Source of the DNA: Sulfitobacter donghicola DSW-25 = KCTC 12864 = JCM 14565
GTDB taxonomy: Bacteria; Pseudomonadota; Alphaproteobacteria; Rhodobacterales; Rhodobacteraceae
Length of the DNA stretch: 64,000 nucleotides
Direction: 5' to 3'
NCBI RefSeq assembly: GCF_000622405.1
Contig: NZ_JASF01000005.1
Coordinates: forward strand, 434,001 to 498,000
Shown here: positions 8,870 to 19,221 of the stretch, in pieces
Layout of the letters: each line of letters opens with the position of its first letter
How positions within the stretch are numbered: the first letter of the stretch is position 1
Translations under genes and position numbers: made by a program
The notes under the pieces: generated by a model
What the model was told of the DNA's origin: nothing
The model's database searches: none
Seen by the model: the letters and a program-made list of their open reading frames with translations, nothing else

Positions 8870-10108
8870 TCAGGCCTTTGCGGCGCGCTGCGCGATCCTT
8901 AGGGCGACTTCGGTTGCTTTGCCCATGTCCTGAACGGATATCCATTCAAGCGGGCCGTGGATTTCCTGCATGCCGCAAAAGACATTTGGACAGGGTACAC
9001 CCAATTCGGTCAGGCGAGAGCCATCCGTGCCGCCACGGATCGGGATGGCGACGGGTTCTAGCCCCACATCACGGATCGCGGCGTGGACCAGATCAACGGG
9101 GGTCATGTCCTTCTCTAGCCAATAGCGCATGTTGCGGTATTGCGGGGTGATCTCACAGATCACCTCGGCGCGGGGTTCGGTCAGGGCGACGGCAGAACAA
9201 ACGGTACGCAGGATGTCGCCCTTTTTCGCCAGCCCCTCGCGTTCAAAGTCGCGGATGATCAGGCCGATGGTCATCTCGGCGGCATCACCACTCATATCGG
9301 TGATATGGATAAACCCCTCGTTTCCTTTGGTCATTTCGGGGGTCATTTTGGTTTGCGGCAAGCCTTGGACAATTTTAGCCGCGAGGTGGGTCGCATTGAC
9401 CAGCTTGTCCTTGGCCCAACCGGGATGGATCGAAACACCGCGAATGGTCACAAAGGCGCGGTCGGCTGAAAACGTCTCGTGCTGGACCTCGCCGGGAGCG
9501 GGGCCGTCAAACGTATAGGCAAAATCGCAGGCCATATCGGCGGGCAGGCGTTCATCCACGCCGCGCCCGATTTCTTCGTCGGGGGTAAAGGCAAGGCGCA
9601 GCTTGGCGCGCGGGATGTCGGGATTTGCCAAAAGATGGCGCGCTGCGGTCATGATGACCGACACGCCAGCCTTATCGTCGCCCCCCAATAACGTGGTTCC
9701 AGACGCCGTGATCAAATCATGGCCGATGCAGTTTTTCAGATGCGGTGACATATCAGGCCCCAACCTGCGTTCAGGCGCGTCAGGAAAGCTGATATCACCG
9801 CCGTCATACCCTTTGATCAGCCGCGGCTTTACGCCCGTTGCGTTAAACTGCGGCGTCGTATCAACATGGGCGCATAGGCCAACAACGGGCCCCTCTGCCG
9901 TTGCAGGGATGGTGGCCAAAACCGCGCCATATTCGGTTATCGTTACGTCCTCGGCCCCCATTTCCTCGAGTTCTTGGACCAACAGGCGGCTCATATCCAA
10001 CTGGCATGGGGTGGACGGCTGGCTGGTGCTGCTTTCATCTGATTGGCTATCGATTGCAGCGTAACGCATGAGGCGGTCCTGAAGTTCGGCATCAAAGGGC
10101 GTGCGCAT
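8870..10108 (-). CDS. pepT: Peptidase T (tripeptide aminopeptidase)
   Basis: 412 residues, M20 metallopeptidase family. Metal and catalytic motifs in order are GLCAHVDTTPQF (His-x-Asp), GGDDKAG, the general-base pair in FTPDEEIGRG, and the C-terminal RGGTDGSRL. PepT removes the N-terminal residue from tripeptides in the cytoplasm. The length and the insertion giving the dimerisation domain (about residues 205-310) match PepT rather than ArgE or DapE. A GGAG Shine-Dalgarno lies seven bases before the start. Confidence 0.95.
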   Translation of the reverse strand: MRTPFDAELQDRLMRYAAIDSQSDESSTSQPSTPCQLDMSRLLVQELEEMGAEDVTITEYGAVLATIPATAEGPVVGLCAHVDTTPQFNATGVKPRLIKGYDGGDISFPDAPERRLGPDMSPHLKNCIGHDLITASGTTLLGGDDKAGVSVIMTAARHLLANPDIPRAKLRLAFTPDEEIGRGVDERLPADMACDFAYTFDGPAPGEVQHETFSADRAFVTIRGVSIHPGWAKDKLVNATHLAAKIVQGLPQTKMTPEMTKGNEGFIHITDMSGDAAEMTIGLIIRDFEREGLAKKGDILRTVCSAVALTEPRAEVICEITPQYRNMRYWLEKDMTPVDLVHAAIRDVGLEPVAIPIRGGTDGSRLTELGVPCPNVFCGMQEIHGPLEWISVQDMGKATEVALRIAQRAAKA

Positions 10109-10292
10109 AGGGGGGCTCCGGCAAAGTGTTTTTTTGCATCGTGGCGGCAGGGCCGCTTATGTCAAGCGTTAGCAGACAAACGGGTGCGCGCTGCCCAATT
10201 TCCGTGCCGTGCGAAAAGGCTCCTCTCCCCCTGCCCCCTTGAAACCTGACCTGCCATGGGCGATGTGTGATATAGCTACAGGAGAAACCGTT

Positions 10293-11381
10293 ATGGCACT
10301 GCCGATCAAAGATCAGATGAAGTATTGGGGCATTGCCTCTGCTGTTGTTTTGGTCGTTCTGTGGTTTTTGGGCGATGTCCTGCTGCCCTTTGTTCTGGGA
10401 AGTGCCATTGCCTATTTCCTTGATCCTGTTGCCGACCGGTTAGAGCGGATGGGCCTAAGCCGTGCGATGGCGACGGCGCTTATTACCATCATAGCCCTGC
10501 TTATCTTTGTCATTATGGCGCTTTTGGTTATTCCGACCTTGGTTGAGCAGGCGATCAATCTGTTTCAGATCGCGCCTGATCTGGCCTCGCGTTTCGGGGC
10601 CTTCCTGACCGAGCGTTTCCCCGCGCTATTGGAGGAAGGATCAACCCTGCAACAATCCATCCAATCTATCGGGGCCACCATCCAAGAGCGCGGCGGTGAG
10701 TTGCTGAACACTGCGCTCAGCTCGGCGGCTGGTATATTGAATTTGATGATGTTGCTGGTCATTGTACCCGTTGTCGCGGTTTATATGTTGCTGGATTGGG
10801 ACCGCATGATCAGCCAGATTGACGCTCTTTTGCCCCGCGATCATGCGCCTGTGATCCGCCAATTGGCGAGGTCGATTGATAAAACGCTTGCCTCGTTCAT
10901 TCGCGGCATGGGCACGGTATGTCTGGTTTTGGGGACTTATTACGCGATTGCTTTGATGCTGGTTGGGTTGCAGTTTGGGCTGGTTGTCGGCTTTGTCGCG
11001 GGATTGGTTACCTTTATCCCCTATCTGGGGGCCTTGATCGGCGGGGCTTTGGCGATCGGGTTGGCCTTGTTCCAGTTTTGGGGTGAATGGGTTTCCATCG
11101 GGATGGTTGCGGGCATTTTTGTATTTGGCCAGATCATTGAGGGAAATGTCCTGACGCCCAAACTGGTTGGGAATTCCGTTGGGCTACACCCTGTTTGGCT
11201 GATCCTTGCGCTTGCGGTATTTGGCACGCTGTTCGGATTTGTCGGGATGTTAGTTGCGGTACCTGTTGCGGCTTCCCTTGGGGTTATCGCGCGCTTTGGG
11301 ATCGATCAATACAGGCAGAGCCTGCTGTATCACGGCACGACCCATTACAGCGTTGCCCCAACCGATAAAGAAGCCGAATAA
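10293..11381 (+). CDS. AI-2E/PerM family permease
   Basis: About 362 residues with eight or so membrane helices in the AI-2E family arrangement: a paired N-terminal hairpin, a helical cytoplasmic stretch (about residues 80-150), then a C-terminal bundle containing FVAGLVTFIPYLGALIGG and the IIEGNVLTPKLVGNSVGLHPVW motif. Family members include PerM, TqsA and some Na+/H+ antiporters, so the substrate is not assignable. A GGAG sits eight bases before the chosen ATG. The next gene starts one base after this stop, so hdaA is cotranscribed. Confidence 0.88.
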   Translation: MALPIKDQMKYWGIASAVVLVVLWFLGDVLLPFVLGSAIAYFLDPVADRLERMGLSRAMATALITIIALLIFVIMALLVIPTLVEQAINLFQIAPDLASRFGAFLTERFPALLEEGSTLQQSIQSIGATIQERGGELLNTALSSAAGILNLMMLLVIVPVVAVYMLLDWDRMISQIDALLPRDHAPVIRQLARSIDKTLASFIRGMGTVCLVLGTYYAIALMLVGLQFGLVVGFVAGLVTFIPYLGALIGGALAIGLALFQFWGEWVSIGMVAGIFVFGQIIEGNVLTPKLVGNSVGLHPVWLILALAVFGTLFGFVGMLVAVPVAASLGVIARFGIDQYRQSLLYHGTTHYSVAPTDKEAE

Positions 11382-11382
11382 G

Positions 11383-12066
11383 ATGGCAGAACAACTGGGT
11401 CTGGATTTGCCTGTGCGCACCGCACGGGGGCGGGATGATTTTCTGGTCGCCCCGTCCAATGCGATGGCTGTTGCCATGATCGAAAACTGGCGCAACTGGA
11501 CCAGTTCCAAGATGATTTTAAGCGGCCCCGAGGGCGCTGGCAAAACCCATCTAACCCATGTTTGGGCCGATGCTGCGCAGGCTAGGATCATCCAAGCCAC
11601 CACACTAAAGGTGCAAGACGTGCCAGAATTGGCAAAAGGCTGCATCGCTGTCGAAGATGTGCCAGACATCGCAAATAACCCAGAGGCGCAAACGGCGCTC
11701 TTTCATCTGCACAATATGGTCTTGGCCGAAGGTCAAACTCTGCTGCTCACGGGGACAGGGGCGGTTGCCCATTGGGGTATCACCCTGCCCGATCTGGAAA
11801 GCCGCCTGCGCGGAACATTAGAGGCTACGATTGACGCGCCAGATGATGCATTATTGTCCGCCGTTTTGGTTAAGCTGTTGTCGGATCGCCAGCTTATGCC
11901 CCCTCCTGAGGTGGTCCCCTATTTGCTCAAACGTATGGACCGTTCATTTAGTGCTGCAAATCGTATCGTTGGTGCGTTGGACCGCGAAAGCCTTGCCCGC
12001 CAACGCCCGATTACCCGTTCTTTGGCTGCCCTTGTGCTGGACAATCGCGACACCGACACGCGATAG
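11383..12066 (+). CDS. hdaA: DnaA-inactivating AAA+ protein HdaA
   Basis: About 227 residues, similar to the AAA+ core of DnaA but without the DNA-binding domain IV. A QLGLDLP segment at the N-terminus is the clamp-binding motif that docks Hda on the DnaN sliding clamp. The P-loop is [11 protein letters not shown]. Hda promotes hydrolysis of DnaA-ATP after initiation and so limits replication to once per cycle. Position between a PerM-like permease and ppk1 is typical of Rhodobacteraceae. Confidence 0.88.
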   Translation: MAEQLGLDLPVRTARGRDDFLVAPSNAMAVAMIENWRNWTSSKMILSGPEGAGKTHLTHVWADAAQARIIQATTLKVQDVPELAKGCIAVEDVPDIANNPEAQTALFHLHNMVLAEGQTLLLTGTGAVAHWGITLPDLESRLRGTLEATIDAPDDALLSAVLVKLLSDRQLMPPPEVVPYLLKRMDRSFSAANRIVGALDRESLARQRPITRSLAALVLDNRDTDTR

Positions 12067-12122
12067 TCACAAAAGACACCCCCGTCTTATTGTCGTTACA
12101 TTTTTGCTGGATAAGCATGCTC

Positions 12123-14297
12123 ATGTCTGATGCCGATTTTCTAACCGCCCCGTTTGATGCCCCTGTTGAAATACCTGAACTGGACCTCACTGGACCGGGC
12201 CGTTTTCAAAACCGCGAGCTAAGCTGGCTGGGCTTTAACAGGCGTGTTGTTGAAGAAGCGGAAAACACACGTGTTCCTTTGCTGGAACGCCTTAGGTTCC
12301 TGTCGATCTCGGCAAATAATCTGGACGAATTTTATACAGTCCGCGTTGCGGGCCTGCGTGAGCTTGCTCAGGCGGGCAATACCACACCTGCGGCTGATGG
12401 GCTGTCCCCCGCTGAACAGCTGGTTTTGATCAACCAAGAAGCCCGCGTATTGATGCAGCGCCAACAAAGGGTGCTGGCCTCTCTACTGCATGAAATGGAT
12501 GATCAGAACATCATGCTGGAGGGGTTGGATGACCTTGATGACAAGGATCGAAAAGCGCTGGATGACACGTTCCTATCCCAAGTGTTTGCCGTTCTGTCCC
12601 CTCTGGCGATTGATCCGGCCCACCCTTTTCCGTTTTTGCCCAATACGGGCTTTGCCCTTGCGCTGCAGCTAGAACGTAACAGGGACAAAAAGCCCCTTCA
12701 GGCGCTGCTGCCGATCCCTGCGCAGATTGACCGCTTTGTATCGCTGCCAGCCGAGGATGGCACAAAACGCTATCTTGCTCTCGAAGAGCTGCTCGTCCTA
12801 AAAATCCCTGATCTTTTTCCGGGATATAAGCTCAAAAACCATTTCGAATTCCGCGTGTTGCGCGACAGCGATCTGGAGGTCGAAGACGAAGCCGAAGACC
12901 TTGTGCGGGAGTTTGAAGTTGCCCTGAAACGGCGCCGCCGTGGGGGTGTTGTGCGCATGACCCATTCGGCGGGGGCGCCTGCCAAATTGCTGAGCACGAT
13001 CATGCACGAGTTGGCGGTAAAACCGCAGGATGTGATCGAGATTGACGGGATGCTGGGCATTGATGACCTCTCGCAACTGGTGACCGATGACCGCCCCGAG
13101 CTGCTTTGGCCTCCGTTCATGCCGCGTGTGCCTGAACGTGTGTCAGACCATGAGGGCGATATGTTCAAGGCAATCCGATCAAAGGATATGCTGCTGCACC
13201 ACCCCTATGAAACCTTTGACATGGTTGTCCGTTTTTTACAGCAGGCCGCGCGTGACCCTGATGTGGTTGCGATCAAACAAACACTTTACCGCACCTCGCG
13301 CCACAGCCCCATTGTTGAGGCATTATGCGAGGCCGCTGAGGGCGGCAAATCGGTGACGGCTTTGGTCGAGCTCAAGGCCCGTTTCGACGAAGCCGCAAAT
13401 ATTCGCCAATCGCGTCGGTTGGAACGGGCTGGCGCGCATGTGGTTTATGGGTTTATTGACCTCAAAACCCACGCCAAAATCTCGACCGTGGTGCGGCGTG
13501 AGGGGAACGAACTGGTGACCTATACCCACTATGGTACAGGCAACTATCACCCGATCACCGCGCGGATTTACACCGACCTGTCGCTGTTTACCTGTGACAA
13601 ACGATTGGGCCGCGATGCGACCAAAGTTTTCAATTATCTTTCTGGCTATGCACAGCCTGAACATCTGGACAATCTGGCGATTTCACCGCTCACCCTTAAA
13701 TCCCGTCTCCTAGAGATGATTGCCAAAGAAGCCGAGCACGCAAAGGCCGGAAAACCGGCCGAGATTTGGGCCAAGATGAATAGCCTTGTCGATTCACAAG
13801 TGATTGATGCGCTTTATGCAGCGTCCAACGCGGGGGTTCGGATCAGCCTTAGCATTCGCGGGATCTGCTCTCTTAGGCCAGGGATTAAGGGGCTGTCAGA
13901 GAACATCCGCGTGAAATCCATTGTCGGGCGGTTCCTCGAACATTCTCGCATCGTCTGTTTTGGCAATGGCTATGGGTTACCGCATAAAAAGGCGCGCGTG
14001 TTCATCTCATCCGCAGATTGGATGAGCCGCAACCTGAACCGCCGCGTTGAAACATTGGTCGAGATCGAAAACGCAACGGTTAGGGCGCAGATCACCAGCC
14101 AGATCATGGCAGCCAATATGGCTGACGTGGCGCAAAGCTGGGTTATGTCGCCCGATGGCAGCTTTACCCGACCGCCCCTGCCAGAGGGGCAATTTGCCTT
14201 TAATTGCCATCGTTTCTTCATGGAAAACCCCTCGCTTTCGGGGCGTGGTTCTGCGGGGGCCGCAGATGTGCCAAAGCTCACTCATACCGAGGATTGA
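12123..14297 (+). CDS. ppk1: Polyphosphate kinase 1
   Basis: About 724 residues covering the four PPK1 domains: N ([20 protein letters not shown]), the head domain, and two phospholipase-D-like catalytic domains. The conserved [10 protein letters not shown] and DLKTHAKI segments are present; the His in DLKTHAKI is the one phosphorylated during synthesis. The enzyme reversibly moves the gamma phosphate of ATP onto polyphosphate. Starting at 12117 would add two residues and fits the GGA at 12109-12111 somewhat better. It is followed by the exopolyphosphatase gene. Confidence 0.96.
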   Translation: MSDADFLTAPFDAPVEIPELDLTGPGRFQNRELSWLGFNRRVVEEAENTRVPLLERLRFLSISANNLDEFYTVRVAGLRELAQAGNTTPAADGLSPAEQLVLINQEARVLMQRQQRVLASLLHEMDDQNIMLEGLDDLDDKDRKALDDTFLSQVFAVLSPLAIDPAHPFPFLPNTGFALALQLERNRDKKPLQALLPIPAQIDRFVSLPAEDGTKRYLALEELLVLKIPDLFPGYKLKNHFEFRVLRDSDLEVEDEAEDLVREFEVALKRRRRGGVVRMTHSAGAPAKLLSTIMHELAVKPQDVIEIDGMLGIDDLSQLVTDDRPELLWPPFMPRVPERVSDHEGDMFKAIRSKDMLLHHPYETFDMVVRFLQQAARDPDVVAIKQTLYRTSRHSPIVEALCEAAEGGKSVTALVELKARFDEAANIRQSRRLERAGAHVVYGFIDLKTHAKISTVVRREGNELVTYTHYGTGNYHPITARIYTDLSLFTCDKRLGRDATKVFNYLSGYAQPEHLDNLAISPLTLKSRLLEMIAKEAEHAKAGKPAEIWAKMNSLVDSQVIDALYAASNAGVRISLSIRGICSLRPGIKGLSENIRVKSIVGRFLEHSRIVCFGNGYGLPHKKARVFISSADWMSRNLNRRVETLVEIENATVRAQITSQIMAANMADVAQSWVMSPDGSFTRPPLPEGQFAFNCHRFFMENPSLSGRGSAGAADVPKLTHTED

Positions 14298-14421
14298 GGC
14301 ACTGGGTTTTTCCTGTACCTCCGCGACGACATGCCCCTTCGTTAACACCTGTTAATGATTGACGCGGACAGGGCTATGGGCCAATTTGCGAGGACAATTA
14401 GCCTAGTCAGACGGAGCGCGC

Positions 14422-15990
14422 ATGCCCAATGCCCCCCATCAAAAATCGCCTGTTCCAGAAACCGGCGTTGCCGACCTAGGGCTTTTTGGAAAACCCCTAT
14501 TCAAAGACCCTAGCGCGCGCGCGTTGCGCCGTGTGGGCGTTGTGGACGTGGGATCGAACTCGGTTCGGATGGTGGTGTTTGACGGGGCTGCCCGCTCACC
14601 TGCTTATTTTTACAATGAAAAGATCATGTGCGCCCTTGGGGCGGGTATGGCGGATACGGGGCATCTATCACCGCAAGGGCGCGAACGGGCCCTGTCGGCC
14701 CTTAAACGTTTCTCAAAACTGGCCGAGGGGATGGGCCTGTCCGAGCTGACAGCCGTTGCAACAGCTGCGGTACGTGATGCAACAGACGGGCGGGAATTTT
14801 GCGAAGAGGTCGAGAAGCAAACCGGCGTAAAGATCTGGGTGATTGATGGCGAAGAAGAAGCGCGCCTGTCGGCTCAGGGTGTTCTGCTGGGCTGGCCGGG
14901 TGCTTATGGGCTTGTCTGTGATATTGGGGGATCGTCGTTAGAACTGGCCGAGATTTCAGGCGGCCGCGTAGGGCGCCGCGTGACATCATCCCTCGGCCCG
15001 CTCAAACTGCGCGATATCAAAGGTGGTGCAAAAGCCCGTAACGCGCATATCAAAGAGGTCATGCAAGCCCTTGCCGACCAAATGGGCAGCCAGCGTGACC
15101 GCCTGTTCCTTGTTGGGGGATCATGGCGCGCTATTGCCCGCATTGATATGATCCGGCGGGGGTATCCGCTGCATGTTTTGCACGAATACCGCATGACCCG
15201 CCAATCGGTGCGCGACACGATCGAGTTCATTCGCAAGTCAGACATGGACGAACTGCGTGCCGAAGCTGGCGTTTCCTCGGCGCGTGCAACATTGGTCCCG
15301 TTTGCGTGCGAAGTATTGAGCAGGCTGGTGAAAACCATCAAACCAAAAGACATCGCCGTATCCAGCTATGGCATTCGCGAAGGTATGTTATACGAACAAA
15401 TGCCCCAACGCCTGCGGGATCGCGACCCGCTGATCGAAGCCTGCCGCTTTGCCGAAGACAAAGACGCGCGCAGCCCCGGCTTTGGTAAGACCCTCTATAA
15501 TTTCATTATGCCGATCTACAAATCCGCCCCTGCCCCGCGCAAGCGGCTGATCAAAGCGGCCTGCCTGTTGCATGACGTCAGCTGGCGCGCCCATCCCGAT
15601 TACCGCGCCGAAGTTTGTTTTGATAACGCCACCCGCGCCAACCTTGGCGGGCTAAAACATTCCGAGCGGATTTTCGTGGGCCTTGCCCTGATGCACCGCT
15701 ATTCGAACAAACGGGAAAACATCCGTTTCACCGATCTCATCGAGATGGTCGATGAAAAAACCCGCGCCGAGGCCGAAATCCTTGGCAAAGCCATGCGATT
15801 TGGCGCGATGCTGTGGATGGATAAGGTGGACGAGTTGGGCGAAATGCGCTGGTACCCCAAGAAGAAAGAGCTTCACCTGCATCTAAGCCCAGACATGATG
15901 CCGCTGTTTGGCGAAGTTGCCGAGGCGCGGTTTACGTCCTTGGCAAACTCGCTGGATGCGCAGGCTGTCTTGAAAACCGCCAGACGCTAA
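14422..15990 (+). CDS. ppx: Exopolyphosphatase (Ppx/GppA family)
   Basis: 522 residues. The actin-like ATPase fold of Ppx/GppA is shown by VVDVGSNSVRMVVF (phosphate 1), VCDIGGSSLELAEI (phosphate 2) and LFLVGGSWRAIARI. A C-terminal helical HD-like domain follows from about residue 330. It degrades polyphosphate processively or cleaves the 5' phosphate of pppGpp, so together with ppk1 it sets polyphosphate levels. Its stop shares bases with that of the convergent gene downstream. Confidence 0.93.
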   Translation: MPNAPHQKSPVPETGVADLGLFGKPLFKDPSARALRRVGVVDVGSNSVRMVVFDGAARSPAYFYNEKIMCALGAGMADTGHLSPQGRERALSALKRFSKLAEGMGLSELTAVATAAVRDATDGREFCEEVEKQTGVKIWVIDGEEEARLSAQGVLLGWPGAYGLVCDIGGSSLELAEISGGRVGRRVTSSLGPLKLRDIKGGAKARNAHIKEVMQALADQMGSQRDRLFLVGGSWRAIARIDMIRRGYPLHVLHEYRMTRQSVRDTIEFIRKSDMDELRAEAGVSSARATLVPFACEVLSRLVKTIKPKDIAVSSYGIREGMLYEQMPQRLRDRDPLIEACRFAEDKDARSPGFGKTLYNFIMPIYKSAPAPRKRLIKAACLLHDVSWRAHPDYRAEVCFDNATRANLGGLKHSERIFVGLALMHRYSNKRENIRFTDLIEMVDEKTRAEAEILGKAMRFGAMLWMDKVDELGEMRWYPKKKELHLHLSPDMMPLFGEVAEARFTSLANSLDAQAVLKTARR

Positions 15991-16358
15991 AGATCGATCT
16001 GGGGCGAGGTTTCCTGTGGCGCCTTTTGCGTATCCTTGTCCTTTGGGATATCGGGCTTGCGGCGAATGATGATATCGCCGTTTGGCAGAACTTCGGGCGC
16101 GGTATAGACGCTCCAATCGTCGACGTCCTCCAGAACATCGCGCAGCTTTGGCCCCATCTCGGCGACGAATTCCTGCAACGCTGGCCCCGCCTCTTCCAGC
16201 AGGTCAGCCATACCATCCAGCGCGGGGGCCATTTCCTCCATCAAACCTTCAAAGAACAATTGCGCGCCGCGTTCCATCAGGGACAGCGGCTCTTCCTCTG
16301 CGGCCAAAGGGCTGGCGAGGGACAAGGCGAAGAGCGGGATCAGCAATGAATGTTTCAT
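15987..16358 (-). CDS. Small exported protein of unknown function
   Basis: 123 residues with a clear signal peptide (residues 1-20, SLASPLAAEEE). A predicted helical, amphipathic and acidic region contains LMERGAQLFFEGLMEEMAPALD and DVLEDVDDWSVY, followed by APEVLPNGDIIIRRKPD and a charged low-complexity tail. I recognise it as a Rhodobacteraceae-restricted protein that databases sometimes label AAA+ family ATPase, but it has no P-loop and that name is misleading. It is probably periplasmic. It shares four bases with the end of ppx. Confidence 0.75.
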   Translation of the reverse strand: MKHSLLIPLFALSLASPLAAEEEPLSLMERGAQLFFEGLMEEMAPALDGMADLLEEAGPALQEFVAEMGPKLRDVLEDVDDWSVYTAPEVLPNGDIIIRRKPDIPKDKDTQKAPQETSPQIDL

Positions 16359-16394
16359 ATTGTATATATAGGAACTCTGAGTGCTTTCACCAAA

Positions 16395-17420
16395 TCAAAG
16401 ATCAATATCCAACGTGACAGGAAAATGGTCTGACGCGGTGACCAATGCCTCGCGCAGGGTTTGATCGGCCCAGCAGGCAGGGTCATCCAAGGGATGCCAA
16501 ATGCGCCATTGCGGAGCATGGGCACGCAGCGCGGGGCAGACCATGATATAGTCTAACAAAGCCTGCAAAAACCGCTTTTCCGGCCGTATCCAAAAACGCG
16601 AGGTGGTTGGCACCGCACCGATACGTTGGCTCAAGGCGCGCATTGCATGGGGATCATACAAAGGATGCGCGCTATCGGCGCCCAGAATAATCTCGACCGA
16701 GGAGCGGCCAAAGAGGTTTTCGAATTCATCCAATCCCGGACCATCGTTGAGATCCCCCATCAAAATCAGGGGCGTCTGATCTGTTATATGTGCGTCGATG
16801 CGCTCTCGCAGCCAGATGGCTTGGGCCAATTGTTTGCGCCTGTTGGCGATAGCAATCTGCATCGCGTGGTTATCATCCCGCGCGCCATGAGGCGCCTTGG
16901 ACTTCAGATGCGCCCCGATCATGCGAAAGGCAAAACCGCTACGCGTTTCCACGGCCAATTCTAACGGCGGTTTGGAAAAGACAACACGGTCTTCACTGGC
17001 GTCAAAATCCAGATCAATCCGCAGGCTTCCGTCGAACCTTGGCGCGCCGCGTGCGCCTTTGGTTCCGCTTTCTTCACCCATTGGATCATGGGCCGCTGTC
17101 ATCACATCGGGGTCATACAGCAAAACGATTTCTTGTTGCGTATCATTGGCAAAACCAATCACGGCGCGGCGGGCGCGGATATCAAACTGCTGGGCAAAAT
17201 GTTCTAGCGCCGCAACCGCGCTATGGTTTCGCCCGTGGTCCGGGGCTTCGATGACCATGATCGCGTCGGCGTCCATGGCCCGAAACACGGTTCCCAAGGC
17301 CTCGGTTTGCTGGGCGCGGGTGACATTCCAGCGTCTGGACCATGCGCTGTCGTTAAACAGCTCATCATTTTGGTCAAACAGACCAGCAAACCATTCAACA
17401 TTATAGGTTGCGATGCGCAT
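16395..17420 (-). CDS. Endonuclease/exonuclease/phosphatase family hydrolase
   Basis: About 341 residues with the DNase I-like signatures: MRIATYNVEWF (metal Asn), VIEAPDHGRNHS (Glu), IGAHLKSK, LILMGDLNDGP, and the final ASDHFPVTLDIDL with the catalytic Asp-His. No signal peptide is seen, so it probably acts in the cytoplasm on nucleic acids, nucleotides or phospholipids; the substrate is unknown. The start codon shares one base with the preceding stop (TAATG), showing coupling with the TerB/J-domain gene. Confidence 0.87.
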   Translation of the reverse strand: MRIATYNVEWFAGLFDQNDELFNDSAWSRRWNVTRAQQTEALGTVFRAMDADAIMVIEAPDHGRNHSAVAALEHFAQQFDIRARRAVIGFANDTQQEIVLLYDPDVMTAAHDPMGEESGTKGARGAPRFDGSLRIDLDFDASEDRVVFSKPPLELAVETRSGFAFRMIGAHLKSKAPHGARDDNHAMQIAIANRRKQLAQAIWLRERIDAHITDQTPLILMGDLNDGPGLDEFENLFGRSSVEIILGADSAHPLYDPHAMRALSQRIGAVPTTSRFWIRPEKRFLQALLDYIMVCPALRAHAPQWRIWHPLDDPACWADQTLREALVTASDHFPVTLDIDL

Positions 17421-18100
17421 TATGCCGCTTTGCCCGAGAGCGTTTCCCAAGCTTGGTTGATATCAATCATACGCTTTTCGGCCATTTTCACCGCCTCTTC
17501 GGGTAACCCGCGGGCGATCAAAGCGTCAGGATGATTTGCGCGGACCAGCGCCCGCCACGCCAGACGCGCCTCTTCTTTTGTGGCGTTCGGCGCGATCCCC
17601 AAAACGGTATGAGGCAGCGGCGAGGTGTTCGGGACAAACCGCGCGCGCAAGGATTCAAACGATCCTTCGGGCAGATTGAAAATCGCGGCCACTTCTTCCA
17701 GAAAGGCATTTTCGTTGGGGTGGTAAATCCCGTCGGCCATGGCGATGTGGAACAGCCCTTCCATCAGATCACACAGGATTGGCGACTCGGAATCAAACAT
17801 GCCTTTGATCCGGCGGGCGTAATCGTCAAACCCTGCGACATCCGTCCGCGCCAGATTGAAAACCCGCGCAGCACCCTGTGCATCATCATCGCCAATGTTA
17901 AAAACCTCGCGAAAGGCCGTCACCTCGTCACGGGTGACCTGCCCATCGGCCTTGGCCATTTTGGCGCCCAAGGCAATGACCGCGATTGTAAACGCAACCG
18001 AGCTTTCGGGCGCTGTTTTCAGACGGTCAAAAACAGCCGTCAGCCCCTCACCAGAGGCAAGGGCGGAGAGTGCTTCGGAAATGCGGGTCCAGATTGACAT
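17420..18100 (-). CDS. TerB-like plus J-domain protein (DjlA-like)
   Basis: 226 residues. An N-terminal all-helical TerB-like domain (about 35-150) contains the paired acidic motifs AKMAKADGQVTRDEV and ADGIYHPNENAFLEE. It is followed by a C-terminal J domain starting at VLGIAPNATKEEARLAWRAL with the essential HPD (RANHPDALI). J domains stimulate DnaK ATPase, and the TerB domain probably recruits clients or binds metal. Unlike E. coli DjlA, no transmembrane segment is visible, so it should be cytosolic. Confidence 0.88.
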   Translation of the reverse strand: MSIWTRISEALSALASGEGLTAVFDRLKTAPESSVAFTIAVIALGAKMAKADGQVTRDEVTAFREVFNIGDDDAQGAARVFNLARTDVAGFDDYARRIKGMFDSESPILCDLMEGLFHIAMADGIYHPNENAFLEEVAAIFNLPEGSFESLRARFVPNTSPLPHTVLGIAPNATKEEARLAWRALVRANHPDALIARGLPEEAVKMAEKRMIDINQAWETLSGKAA

Positions 18101-18130
18101 AAGCTATCCTAACGCGCGCGCGCCTTTTTG

Positions 18131-18613
18131 TCAGGGCGTCTGTGTGATCCTGCTCATCAAGATCAAGTCATGCCAACGCCCGTTCTTGTACCCTACCTGT
18201 GGCAATCGGCCGACCTTTGCAAACCCCAATTTCTGATGAAAGGCCACCGCAGGCGGATTTTCGTGCCCAATGCCCGCAACCATCACATGGATTCCTTGTT
18301 GGTGGGCAACGCGCAAAGCGCTTTCCATAAGCGCGCGGCCCGTTCCCTGCCCCGCTTTTTCAGTGATGATGCTATGTTCAGCGGTGCGGACATAACCATC
18401 GCCCGCGCGAAAGCTGCCCCAGGTCACAAACCCCGAACATTTGCCGTTTTCTTCAGCAACCAGAAACCGATCCGCTCGTTCCAAAAGCAGCTGTTCCAGC
18501 GCCTCGTCCGTTTTTTCAATGCTGGTAAATGTTGATGTCGTGTCGCGGATCATGCGGTTCCACAACATTTTCACTGTCGGAAGATCAGTACGGGTGGCTG
18601 GCCGGATCAACAT
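18131..18613 (-). CDS. GNAT acetyltransferase, phosphinothricin-acetyltransferase-like
   Basis: 160 residues, complete GNAT fold. The acetyl-CoA pyrophosphate loop is GQGTGRALMESAL, and the C-terminal part has NPPAVAFHQKLGFAKVGRLPQVGYKNGRWHD, the pattern of the PAT/MddA/YncA subgroup that N-acetylates methionine derivatives or phosphinothricin-like amines. The true substrate is unknown. Its start lies inside the end of the VOC gene by 7 bases, so the two are translated together behind methylmalonyl-CoA mutase. Confidence 0.87.
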   Translation of the reverse strand: MLIRPATRTDLPTVKMLWNRMIRDTTSTFTSIEKTDEALEQLLLERADRFLVAEENGKCSGFVTWGSFRAGDGYVRTAEHSIITEKAGQGTGRALMESALRVAHQQGIHVMVAGIGHENPPAVAFHQKLGFAKVGRLPQVGYKNGRWHDLILMSRITQTP

Positions 18614-19221
18614 AGGTCTATGGTGCTCTCTTGTGTTTGGATACGCGCTGATAGCTTTGGCTCTCCGACAGCAAAGGACACCCGAGCATCAAATAGAATA
18701 GGCGCCAATAACGCAGCAAGCGCCGTCGCCTGAGGATGATACACCTCTAGCGCGACGATCCGGCAGCCCTGTTGCGTAAGACGCGGTGCAGGATGTTCAT
18801 CCCCGATCCACTGGATCAGCGCAGGGGCGCAATTGTCATAAGGTAAAACGCCGCTCGCGGGAACGGCCATACGCCAGCGTAGGTTTCCGCGTTCAATCTC
18901 AACAGGTTGGCCGAACCCATCTGGCAGGTTTGACAGGGTTTCGTCCAGATCATCGCAACGGCATATCCAATTGGTGAGCCGCGCAGCCCCCGAAAAGCGA
19001 TCCAGATCAAACCAACGGGGGCGATCAGCCTGCGGTGCATCTGGATTGATCGATATCGCCTCTAGGTACAGCCCCTCTTCTAGGCCCAGAAGGGTATTAT
19101 GGGTATGAAACACCGCATGCTCCCCGCCAGTTTGGAGGGGAACACCCAGAGTTTTCTCCACATGGGTGGTCGCCGCGGCGAGAGTCTCTCCCGCCACTGC
19201 GATATGGTCAAATTCGATCAT
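18607..19221 (-). CDS. VOC/glyoxalase-like domain protein
   Basis: 204 residues with the start of a vicinal-oxygen-chelate fold ([32 protein letters not shown]) and the [18 protein letters not shown] motif, as in Glyoxalase_3-type proteins. Its ATG overlaps the stop of scpA (ATGA). Methylmalonyl-CoA epimerase is also a VOC enzyme, but that is about 134 residues with different motifs, so I do not call this an epimerase. The tight coupling to the mutase still hints at a link to acyl-CoA metabolism. Confidence 0.8.
   Translation of the reverse strand: MIEFDHIAVAGETLAAATTHVEKTLGVPLQTGGEHAVFHTHNTLLGLEEGLYLEAISINPDAPQADRPRWFDLDRFSGAARLTNWICRCDDLDETLSNLPDGFGQPVEIERGNLRWRMAVPASGVLPYDNCAPALIQWIGDEHPAPRLTQQGCRIVALEVYHPQATALAALLAPILFDARVSFAVGEPKLSARIQTQESTIDLC

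Noticed and set aside
14342..14355. TTAA-N6-TTAA before ppx as a CtrA site
   Set aside because: The spacer is six bases, not the seven of the CtrA consensus.
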